DNA from: Aedes albopictus
Taxonomy: Eukaryota; Arthropoda; Insecta; Diptera; Culicidae
Assembly (NCBI RefSeq): GCF_035046485.1
Contig: NC_085137.1
Coordinates: forward strand, 497,176,772-497,240,771
Reading direction: 5' to 3'
DNA: 64,000 nucleotides
Shown: positions 1 to 10,900 of the stretch, in pieces
Layout: every line of letters begins with the position of its first letter
How positions within the stretch are numbered: position 1 is the first letter of the stretch
Notes under the pieces: generated by a model
Seen by the model: only the letters and a program-made list of their open reading frames with translations
Database searches by the model: none
What the model was told of the DNA's origin: nothing
Position numbers and translations under genes: made by a program

Positions 1-1018
1 GAATCTCCGACGAAGAATTTGACGAGACACGTTAAAATCAAACTGTGAAGAAACTATGTTGAAATTACGCTGGAGCCCATTGACACTCCCGAACATGCTG
101 TAGTTCGCCCGGTTTAAAGGCCGCAGCATGTAGTTGTTGCGAAGAGCACGAGGTTGGACATTGATGTCTATTTGACCTAGGAGAGCGGGACATTCGATGC
201 GTCCCTGCAGAATATCTGATACCAGTAAAGCCCTGGCAGTATCTCTACGGGTCGACAGTGGTTCCAAGTGGATTAGCTGACAGCGGCTTTCATAACTTGG
301 TAAACGATATGGATTGTTCCAAGGCAAACGTTGAAGAGCGTACCGCAAAAACCGTCGTTGAACGGACTCGATCCTTCCGACCCCATTATTGTAGAACGGG
401 TTCCAAACAACCGAGCAGTATTCTAGTATGGATCGAGATAGGGCACAGTACAATGATTTAAGGCAATAGACGTCCGTGAACTCTTTAGCAGTTCTGAATA
501 TGAATCCCAGTACACTCGAAGCTTTCCCGACGACATAGCTGATATGCTGTTTAAAGGAGAGCTGTTCGTCCAAGACTACACCAAGGTCTTTGATATGACT
601 AACACGTTCAATTTGGGTACCTGACAAATTATAATTGAACAGTATAGGCCGGTTTTTGTTCGAGAACGAGATCGCCAAGCACTTAGATGGGTTGACTTCC
701 ATTCGATTTAAGGTACACCATTCAGCAAATGCATCCACCTGTCGTTGAAGGAAATAGCAGTCTTTAATTGAGCGAACACGAAGGTACAGTTTAAGATCAT
801 CCGCAAAGGATAATAGCGGTCCTTCGATCACCAAGTTTACATCATTGAAATAGATCAAAAAGATCAGAGGTTCTAAGTGGCTACCTTGTGGGATACCAGA
901 TGTTGCGGCAAATGAAGAGGACTGACAATCACCTATAACGACGGACAGGCGCCGACCGGTGAGGTAAGATTGAAACCATTGCAGCAGGGAGTTACAATGA
1001 CAACCACTGAACAATTAG
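1..1018 (-). mobile_element. Non-LTR retrotransposon ORF2 fragment (Jockey/CR1-like RT)
   Basis: The minus strand is open from a stop near 1018 to base 1, where it runs off the window. It encodes a reverse transcriptase from mid-palm to C-terminus: LLQWFQSYLTGRR, SGIPQGSHLEPLIF, the catalytic box FADD (usual YADD/FADD), and the thumb region LKSLYCALSRSILEYCSVVW. The 5' part is missing, so it is a 5'-truncated copy. The intact frame suggests moderate age. It lies in an upstream intron of Khc-73. Confidence 0.8.
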
Positions 1019-1799
1019 CGTGATGCATTTTCATCCAGTACTCCAAATACCTTGTCCTTAAGAATGATGCGGTTTTCGTGTCATCAGTGGTACAAGGTTT
1101 TTTTTTGTTTTTTTTTTTTGAAAATCTTTTTGTAATTTTGTAATTGAATCGGTGCAATATCGAAGCACTCATGTGCACATTGTACACGCATCTATATTAA
1201 TCTAGAGTAAATTATTATAAGATTTTCAAAATCTATTTAACATTTGAATAGTGTTCAACAATTGGTGAATTGCCCTAAAAATACTGGTGGCACTGTAGAT
1301 ATTTCAGAAACATTCCGAGAAGGTTTCGCAGAGAGAGAGATAACGTCAGGAACTCCGGAAGAAAAACTTCTAGAAGAAGAGCGGGCGGAAACTGAAAAAA
1401 TCCACAGAAAAAACTAGTATAAATTCATGAAAGTACTCCCAACAGAAGCCCTAGAAGAAATTCTGGAATCACGAGACAAATGTTAGAAGGAAATCTCGTA
1501 AAATTCCGCCGAAAACTCCAGGAGACAATATTGAAGAAATGCTTACAGAAACACTGGTAGAAGTTGCGGAAAACTTCTCAACTCAGCGAAATTTCGGTTG
1601 AAATTTTTCAAGGAACTCCGGAAAAAAAAACTAGAAGAAACACCAGGAAGAGCTTTAGAAGAAATCTCAGGGTTCAAAGAGTAGAAATTAGTAAAAATTC
1701 CTGAAAGAACTTTTAAATGAATTCCGATATCCACTGAAAAACAACACCGATTGAAACTTTGCAAAACTAAACTATACTAGGAATCCCCCGTCGGAAAGT
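1019..1799. other. Intronic, with GAA/TTCC-type degenerate short repeat
   Basis: No gene. 1300-1790 is built from a degenerate unit of about 12-30 bp resembling GAAATTCCTGGAAGAA, also seen at 2080-2330, 43950-44330, 47330-47530, 54060-54260 and 55200-56000. ORFs here are by-products of the repeat. Confidence 0.55.
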
Positions 1800-2065
1800 T
1801 CTTCTTCTTCTTTATGGCTCTACGTTCCCACTGGAACTTAGCCTGCCTCTCTTCAACTTAGTGTTTTTTTAGCACTCCCACAGTTATTAATTGAAGGGCT
1901 TTATTTGCCTGCCATTGCATGAATTTGTATATTGTGAGGCAAGGACAATGATACACTATGCCCAGAAAGTCGAGAAAATTTCTCCGACCAGAACGGGAAT
2001 CGAACCCGCCGTCTCCGGATTGGTGATCCATAGCCTTAACCACTAGGCTAACTGGAGACTCCTCA
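1800..2065 (-). mobile_element. Feilai-type tRNA-derived SINE
   Basis: On the minus strand the head reads as a tRNA-like promoter with an A box (TTAGCCTAGTGGTTAAGG) and B box (GGGTTCGATTCCC), then the shared SINE body, then an (AGA)n tail. It is flanked by a near-perfect 11-bp target duplication, CGTCGGAAAGT at 1789-1799 and CGTCAGAAAGT at 2066-2076. Head, body and triplet tail match what is known of Aedes Feilai. Confidence 0.85.
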
Positions 2066-2615
2066 CGTCAGAAAGTATACGACTGTATAAACCCTATTCA
2101 TACAAACATCCCAGGAGAACCTTTAGGAAAAATCACTGGGAAAATTCTTCGAGAAATCCTTAGAAATCTTTCACGAGAGAAACTTCTAGAAAACTTCGGA
2201 AGAGAAATCGCGAAAGGAACACTTAAAGAAGCCTCGGGAGAAATTCTGAGAGAGATTCCGGAAAAAAACTACAGAATGATGAGAAACTCCAGCAGGACAC
2301 CACAATCGATCAAATTAATGGTCGTATCATGTCTCCAACACAGGAAACCAAAACCACGAGCAACTCACACAGAAACCTTGGGAGAACCTCTCGACTAGGC
2401 CACTTGTAATATTCCTTAGTGTCAGTTATCCAGAGTGAATAACTGACATTGAGGAAGATCACAAGTGCTAGTCGAAATACGCGCATCTATCAAAGAATAA
2501 GCAATATAGGGCGGATGAAAAGATATCAACTGATTACACTCATTCCAAGAGGGTATTCTGCTTAAAGGGTTTTGTTAATGGCTATTTTATATAAAGCATT
2601 CCTTATTTCTCAGTA

Positions 2616-3405
2616 GGGTGGGGCGGGGCAAGATGGGTCGCATAAGGATGGATCACCATAACTTTGTAAATAGAAATCGTATTGGTTTGTATTCGTCCAC
2701 TACTCTTTAATGCACTAGTTAGCTATGCTAAAAGTCGATAAAAAGTTCATTAAATACAAAATATGATGTTAAACGAGCAATTTTAAAAAGTGATCGATTT
2801 TGCACCGTGAAAAAAGTGCGGGGCAAGATGGGTCACCTTTTAAGTAATTCACATTTTCTCAACGAAAAACGTCAAAATATAAGATTTGTTCCGCATTCAT
2901 ATATGCTCCATTTCCATACTGAATAAACAAGAGCTACTAGTAAACATTTTATAGATTTATTTGGAATATAAAAAACTTTACGATTTGAGTGGTCCTAAGG
3001 TGTTTTGAAAATCGATGTTTTCACTAAAAAAATATCATAATTTTATGTTATAATTTTGAGTGTTCATTCCGCTTGATTGAAGTCATTTATGAGATAGTCT
3101 TGTAATAAAAAATAAATAACTTTTGAATGCTCCAAAAATACGTTCAAAATTGAAGGTGACCCATCTTGCCCCGTGGCCGTTTATATGGAGATTATATGGA
3201 ATGTATCGCATAAAAAAAATGGCTAAAAACCATTTTATTTTTTATTTCCAATGAGAGTGAATAATTTTTCAATCAATGCCCCAAACTTTTGTATATTCAT
3301 GCTGGTCATCTAACAAAATTTTTAATCTAAACAAAACATGAGTAATGCGCCCAAAAACGGCACTGACCCTTCTTGCCCCGTGACCCATCTTGCCCCGCCC
3401 CACCC
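2616..3405. mobile_element. TA-flanked MITE, GGGGCAAGATGGG family
   Basis: Terminal inverted repeats GGGTGGGGCGGGGCAAGATG at the left and its complement at the right; TA dinucleotides on both sides. The core motif GGGGCAAGATGGGTCACC recurs inside near 2820, 3160 and 3370. It is 790 bp, AT-rich inside, with no coding capacity, and ends 207 bp before the first Khc-73 exon in the window. Confidence 0.8.
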
Positions 3406-3612
3406 TACATATTTGGGTATGGCATGGTAGTATCGAATTATATTTGAAACAGCATTACTAAAACTTGTTATACATTCAAACTGCCATATAATGGTCACCC
3501 TATAACCATACATCATCCCACCCTGCATGCATCGCGTTACAAAACATAATCCTGACCTTTACCAAAAGGCCTCGAATATTAAAAGAATGTTTATTTAATT
3601 ATCTAATTACAG

Positions 3613-4972
3613 GACATCGACAACCTGATGGCCGAGGGCAACAAATCCCGAACGGTGGCGGCCACCAACATGAACTCGGAATCGTCCCGGTCGCATGCCG
3701 TGTTCACAGTGGTGCTTACTCAGACCCTGATCGACACGCTATCCGGCGTAACGGGCGAGAAGGTGTCCCGCGTGTCGTTGGTCGATTTGGCCGGTAGCGA
3801 GCGAGCGGTGAAAACCGGTGCTGTGGGTGAACGACTGAAGGAGGGTTCCAACATCAACAAAAGTTTGACCACGCTGGGGCTGGTGATATCGAAACTGGCC
3901 GACCAGGCCAGCGGGAATCGGAACAAAGATAAGTTCGTTCCCTATCGGGATTCGGTGCTGACGTGGTTGCTGAAGGATAACTTGGGTGGAAACTCGAAAA
4001 CCGTTATGGTGGCCACATTGTCACCGGCGGCTGACAATTACGAGGAAACGTTATCGACGCTAAGGTACGCGGATCGGGCCAAGCGAATCGTGAACCACGC
4101 CGTGGTGAATGAAGATCCTAACGCTCGCATCATCCGAGAACTCCGAAAGGAAGTGGAAACGTTGAGGGAAATGTTGAAACATGCGACCGGGGCAAGCATT
4201 GGTGATATGAAACGGGGTGATATTCACGACAAGTTGGCGGAAAGTGAAAACCTGATGAAACAGATCTCGCAGACGTGGGAAGAGAAGCTCGAAAAGACAG
4301 AACAGATACAAAGTGAGAGACAGCAGGCGCTAGAGAAGATGGGAATCAGTGTTCAGGATAGTGGTATCAAAGTGGAGAAGAATAAGTACTATCTTGTGAA
4401 CTTGAATGCCGATCCGTCGCTGAATGAACTTCTCGTGTACTATCTCAAAGATGTTACCTTGATTGGGGGTAGAAGTAACGATATCAACAAACAGCCCGAT
4501 ATTCAACTGCTCGGTTTGGGTATTCAGCCGGAACACTGTCTGATCACGATCGAGGACGGTGAGCTGTTCATGGAACCGATTGAGAATGCTCGATGTTGCG
4601 TGAACGGTTCCGTGGTAACGGATAAAACCTCCCTGAACCATGGGGACCGTATCCTGTGGGGCAATCATCACTTCTTCCGAGTCAACTGTCCAAAGTCCAA
4701 CAACAATAACAACAATCTGTCCTCGGAACCTCAAACACCCGCTCAACACCTGGACTACTACTACGCTCAAGAGGAACTGATGCAGAACGAATTTAGCAAT
4801 AATCCGATCCAGGCTGCCATCTCCCGGCTGGAGAAGCAGCACGAAGAGGACAAACAGGTCGCGCTGGAGAAGCAACGGCAGGAGTACGAGAAGCAGTTCC
4901 AACAGCTGCGGAACATCCTGTCGCCGACGACTCCGTACGCGCCCTATGCTCCGTATGATCCATTCCGTCTAG
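3613..4972 (+). CDS. Khc-73: Khc-73 exon: distal motor domain and FHA domain
   Basis: Acceptor AG at 3611-3612; donor GTGAGT from 4973. The frame opens with DIDNLM at codon phase 0 and leaves phase 1. Visible kinesin motifs: switch [11 protein letters not shown] at residues 19-28 of the exon, switch II DLAGSE at residue 58, then SNINKSL, the YRDSVLT helix and the [20 protein letters not shown] segment ending the motor core. A charged coiled-coil neck follows. An FHA domain sits at about residues 258-360, with the GGRSND phosphothreonine-binding loop, PEHC and VNG motifs. After it comes an Asn/Gln-rich linker and a short coiled coil rich in E, K and Q. The P-loop is not in the window. Open reading continues to 4980 only because the donor is read through. 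Confidence 0.95.
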
Positions 4973-7900
4973 GTGAGTGAGAATTATTATAATAATTTAC
5001 ATCAGCCTTTCTCAAAACGTGTATTTCTTATGGGGCTGGTGGATCACGACCCATAGTTTGAGAAATGTGGACTTTACATAATATACAGGGTGTTAGATTC
5101 CTGAGTGCAAACTTTTTAAAGGGTGATAGAGGACCATACTGCCGCCACTCGCATAACAGTCCCGTCTTTGCTAAGTTTCCTATTCATATGGGACTGTTTT
5201 GCGAGTGGGGGCAGCATAAGTGGTGAAAAAAAATTGTTCTACGGGAGAGACGAACCAGCCAAGGGCTGAAAGTCTCTTAAATAAAGACAAATAAATCAAT
5301 CAATCAATGTTCTACGCATATGGTCAAATCTCAACCGTTACGTAGTTATTGAACTCCCCATGTTTTTGACTCTTATTGCCTTAACTGGCTATAACTTTAA
5401 AATGGTCAAACTTATCGCAGTTTTTTTACCCTTATTCGAAAGATTATTTAATTTTCTATTAAATGACATCTTTGAACCGATTGGTTTAGTAAAATCACTA
5501 AGTTTTCTAGAGCAAATAGCTTAAAAGTTGTGTGTTTTAATTTGTTTTTGTCAATTATCTTTGAAAAATGCGTAATAATTGAAAGTTCTTTCTTTGGCAA
5601 AGTTGTGGCCCCTGTTTTACTCTACAATTCGTTCTTTGACATCAAACTTCTATCTCTTATCGTTTTCTTGCAATTTCGATTTAAACGTCCCATTTCAGAT
5701 CATAAATTTGCAATCGTCATGGTAAGCACTTTTTTGCGCACTGTGCCGCACATTTAAATCAAAATTGCAAGAAAACGATAAGAGTTAGAAGTTTGGCGTT
5801 ACAGAACGAATTGTAGAGTGGAACAGGGGCCACAACTTTGCCAAAGAAAGAATTTCAATTTATAACGCATGTTTCAAAGATAATTGACATAAACAAATAA
5901 AAACACACTATTTTTAGCTATTTTGCTCTAGAAAACTTAGTTATTTAACTCAACCAATCGATTCAAAGATGCCGTTTGATAGAAAATTCAATAATCTTTC
6001 GAATAAGAGTAAAAAAACTGCGATAAGTTTGACCATTTTAAAGTTATACCCAGTTAAGGCAATAAGAGTCAAAAACATGGAGAGTTCAATAACTTCGTAA
6101 CGGTTGAGATTTGACCATATGCGTAGAACAATTTTTTTCACCATTTATGGTCTTCTATCACCCTTTAAAAAGTTTGCACTCATGAACCTAACACCCTGTA
6201 TGTATTTGCTCAACATCACATTTAAGATAAGGCATAATGAACAATAGTACGTCACAATGTTTGTTCGTGGCTGCCGCTCTCCATTCTATGTCATGCCCAA
6301 TTCTTGTGCCAACCGGATCAGTCGCAAACGCAAACTTTGTAGGGTTGTTGCCCGTCTATGCCCGTTGAAGTCTATGAACAGGCGATGCATTGGGACCTGG
6401 AATTCACGGCATTTCTGGAGGATTTGTCGTACCGTCGCCAGCTTGATATTTTTCCACAAACTCATTCGTTTTAGGTGACAGACGACAAAATATGATCTGG
6501 GGATAGCACTTTGTAGACGGCATTCAAAATGGTAATCGCTCTGAAGTTCTCACATTCCAAACGGTTCGCCTTCCTTCCACTCCTCCTCTTGATAAGTTCA
6601 ACTGCAATGTAGACCATTTTTACCAGCTGCTTTGTTGGTCTAGAGCTGGTGAATGGCATCCCTAACTTCACTCAGTGTTAGAATTGGGTCATTTCCGTCC
6701 TCTGCTGCACTGACGTAGTAATTTCCTCCGTTTCCTTGGTCTCCCGTGCCTAGATTCTTCACGCCTTTCAGGTACTCAGTGTTGCTTCCACCTTTCGATT
6801 ATACCTCACGTCCGTCAAGAGGCCCCCGTCGTAAAACCTCCATATTCCGGCTCGCGGCACGTTGAGCTTCCGATACAACTTCCGTGTTTCTTAGGAACGG
6901 CACAGAACTGCTGTGCTGAATTTCTTCGAATTCCGTTTCTTCCAGGCGGCGCTATTTCCGATAGAGGCTTGTCTGCTGTTTCTGATTCTGTAACGTTTCA
7001 CGTTCTGTCGGGTTCCTTGCTGCTGTATTAACGCCCACGCTGCGATCGCCTCATCCAAAATTGCGCTGCATTCGTTTCGTCGTCTCCGTTTTATGCACCC
7101 GATTCGGGTGCATACCCGATGATACTTTCAGCTTCGTTGTTCCAGCAGTTCTCTAGAAATCGACATCGCCCTTATCTAGCAACGCTGTGTCGAGACTCTT
7201 CGCTTATTCTGAGGCAACATCTAGTTGCTTCAGTCGCTCGCTCAAGTATGTACCGTGACGATCGCCGGTGACCAACGTTATTCTTCTTCTTTGTGGCTCG
7301 ACGTTCACTTTGGAACATGGCCTGCTCTCTTCAACTTAGTGTTCTTAGAGCACTTCCACAGTTTTTAATTGAAGGGCTTTCTTTGCCTGACATTGCATGA
7401 ATTTGTACATTGTGTGGCAAGTACAATCATACACTATGCCCAGGGAGTCGAGAAAATTTTCCCAACTGGAACGGCAATCGAACCCGCCATCTCCGGATTG
7501 GCGATCCATAGCCACTAGGCTAATTGGAGACCCCAACGTTATTATCGAAGTTGATTACTCCATCTTCCGTCAGTTTGCTCTTAGCCCGACACAGAAGTTA
7601 GGGATAGAATTAGGTCATTTAACGTCTTTGCAGTTATGGAGTTTTTCTTCATATCTGTGGATCAGTTTGGAAGAAAAGCCTTTTCAGTTTTGGAAAACAT
7701 GCATTTCTCAATCGAGCCCTGAGAATTACTTTGTATCTGAACCTCAAATAACTTTTTTCTCACATTTCTTCTTTACAGGTAAACTCCCTCCAAACACACC
7801 AAACGCTCAACTGCGCGTAGAAAAGTGGGCCCAAGAGCGGGACGAAATGTTCAAACGATCGCTCGGTCAACTGAAGACCGACATCGTCCGGGCCAACTCC

Positions 7901-10900
7901 CTAGTCCAAGAGGCCAACGTACTCGCCGAAGAGATGAACAAACAAACCAAATTTAGCGTCACGCTGCAGATTCCTCCGGCCAACCTGAGTCCAAACCGGA
8001 AGCGTGGTGCATTCGTAAGCGAACCGGCCATTCTCGTACGGCGGATGAACTCCGGCAGCCAAATATGGAGCATGGAAAAGCTGGAGAATAAGCTGATCGA
8101 CATGCGAGATTGGTACCAAGAATTCAAAGACAACAATTTCACGCTGATGGATGAGAACAAAAACAAATCCGATCCGTTCTATGAGTCGCAGGAGAACCAT
8201 AACCTCATCGGAGTGGCCAACATTTTCCTAGAAGTGCTATTCCACGACGTTCAGCTGGACTACCACACGCCAATCATCAGTCAGCAGGGGGAGGTGGCCG
8301 GCCGTTTGCAGGTGGAGATTAGCCGAGTAGCCGGTCAGTTCCCACAAGATCGAATCAACGAATCCGCCTCGGAGAGCTCCCAGGACAGTCATGAAGATGA
8401 CGACATGTGCGACCCCCCGAGCAATCAAGTCACTTGTCGGATCAGCATCAAGCAAGCCTCTGGCCTACCACTCTACCTGTCCAACTTTGTGTTCTGCCAG
8501 TACTCGTTCTGGAATCACGATGTAGCTGTCGTGCCGGCCACCAATCAGGAAGTAGCTGCTCACAATCAGAACATTACGTTCAAGTTCGATCATGAAAACG
8601 ATTTCAACGTAACGGTGAACGAGGAATTCCTGGAACACTGCACCGACGGAGCGCTGTCGATTGAAGTTTGGGGCCATCGATCGGTTGGATTCTCGCGTGC
8701 TAAAGACTGGGAAGTGGAACAGCAACAGGCCAAGGCACGATCGCTTGCCGATCGATGGGCAGAACTTTCCCGAAAGATTGAACTCTGGGTGGAGATTCAT
8801 GAGCTAAATGACAACGGAGATTGGGCTCCGGTTGACGTGCAGTGTTCAAAGGACATGCTAACCGGTGGCGTTTATCAGCTAAGACAAGGTTTTCAACGGC
8901 GAGTCTTGGTTCGTGTGAAACCGGTTCAGAACTCTGGCACGTTACCGATCATATGCCAGTCGATCATAAACGTTTCAGTTGGTTGCGTCACAGTGCGATC
9001 AAAGCTGCAGAAGCCGATGGATTCATACCAGGAGGAGGATCTCACAGTGCTACGGGACAAGTGGAGTGAGGCTCTTGGCCGTCGGCGTCAATATCTTGAT
9101 CAGCAAATCCAGAAGCTGATAAACAAAGACGATAAAACCGAGCAGGAGAAGGAACGAGAGCAAAGTCTCGTGAATCAGTGGGTTTCGCTAACCGAGGAAC
9201 GTAATGCCGTACTTGTTCCGGCGCCGGGTTCTGGCATTCCGGGTGCTCCTGCATCCTGGGATCCACCACTCGGAATGGAACCGCACGTACCTGTCCTATT
9301 TTTGGATCTCAATGCCGACGATCTGACCACCCAGAGTGTGAACGACGAAGTTCCGATCGCCGGCATCAACTCTATCTTGCCAAAGGAACACGGAAATAAG
9401 TTCTACAACCTGCAGATCATTCAACACCAGGACAAGGACATCTGCGCCTGCTGCAGCTGGGACTCGTCGATACACGACAGCCCCGCGTTGAACCGCATGA
9501 CCGAGGCTAACGAACGAGTTTACCTTATTTTGAAAACGACGGTTCGCCTCTCACATCCCGCCCCGATGGATCTGGTGCTACGGAAGCGGTTAGCACTGAA
9601 CATCTACAAGCGGCAAAGCTTCACCGATCGGCTGAAAAAGCTGCGCATCGGGCGGGCTGAATCCAGCTCGCTACAGTCGGGAGTGACGTACGAAGTGGTG
9701 TCCAACATTCCAAAGGCTTCGGAAGAACTGGAAGACCGGGAATCGCTGGCGCAGATTGCCGCCACCGGCGAGGATGTATCCGCTAGCGACGGGGAGACAT
9801 ATATCGGTAAGTTTGTCTGTGTATTCGTTGTTGTTTAAGCATTGGCGTAGCTAATTTTACTTTTTTTCTTACTCACTCTCCTAAACAAACACGAGAAAAA
9901 GAAGGATGCAAGCGAGGGCCAGTGCCCCCTCTTTCATCCTTCTTTTTCTCTTGTTTGTTTAGGAGAGTGAGTTTGAAAAAAGAAAAGGCTAGCTACGCCA
10001 ATGTGTTTAAGGTGGAGATTTGATGAAGCCACACCCCGAATTTCCAAGAGCACAAATCTGGAGAACCAAATGACGGTTTGCACTGAAAAGTTGATCCATT
10101 TGGTCACCTCTGCGGGTAACTATCCGGGTAGAAGAAAGTAACTAACGAATATCAAATTTTGTCATTAAAAATGAATTGCTGAAGGGTAAAATTTGTTATT
10201 GGTTTGTTGGGATTGGGAATAAGAGCTAAAAGAACAAAAATAATAACTGACTTTGAACCGAAAAATAACCCAATAATAGCTTATTGTATCCTCAAGTACA
10301 AAACATTCCAAAATGGGGAATAACTGAATAAGTTATTGTCGTTATCGAGAACAAAGTAAGTACAAAATAAGTTATTTCAAAGAAAAGACCATACTAATTG
10401 TAAAATTTGTTCTTATGATTGGAAAAAATACTGTATTGTAATTTCAGAAATGTTTTGTCTTTGAGTTGATCTTATAATAACAAAATTAGCTTTTATTTAC
10501 TTTATTCTGGAACAAAGTGAGTTATTATGTTTTTTTCTTAGCTCTTATTCCTAACAAACCAATAACAAAATTTGTTCTTTATCGATGTTCTATTTAAAAT
10601 AAAATAAATAACACATCAATAACAAAACAAGTTATGATTGCGAAATATGCCATTCAGATGTTATTTTACTTAGAAGGCTCAGAAGAACTTATTTTGCTAT
10701 GATTGAATATTTTATTATTCAGTTATTTACATTGTTACATATTCAATAATAACTCAGAAATAACAAATTTTGCAATGATAACATTTTTTTTTTTAGCGAG
10801 TTATTTAGTGTTATTCATAAATAACAACTGAATGATAAAATGAGACAGTATGGCAAAATTTGTTATTATTTTGTCCTTGGTTTGTTCTTTGCTTCTACCC

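Larger units (their letters stand above)
5086..6198. mobile_element. Long-arm foldback MITE (TA target), with two nested insertions
   Basis: Ends CAGGGTGTTAG and CTAACACCCTG, flanked by TA at 5084-5085 and 6199-6200, typical of Tc1/mariner-derived elements. Arms of about 500 bp pair with each other. The left arm carries two extra pieces that the right arm lacks (5139-5214 and 5244-5307), so the uninterrupted arm gives the original sequence. No transposase is encoded. Confidence 0.82.

Noticed and set aside
4330..4902. Minus-strand 190-codon ORF
   Set aside because: Opposite the FHA-encoding exon, whose sense frame has clear kinesin domains; the antisense frame shows no domain.
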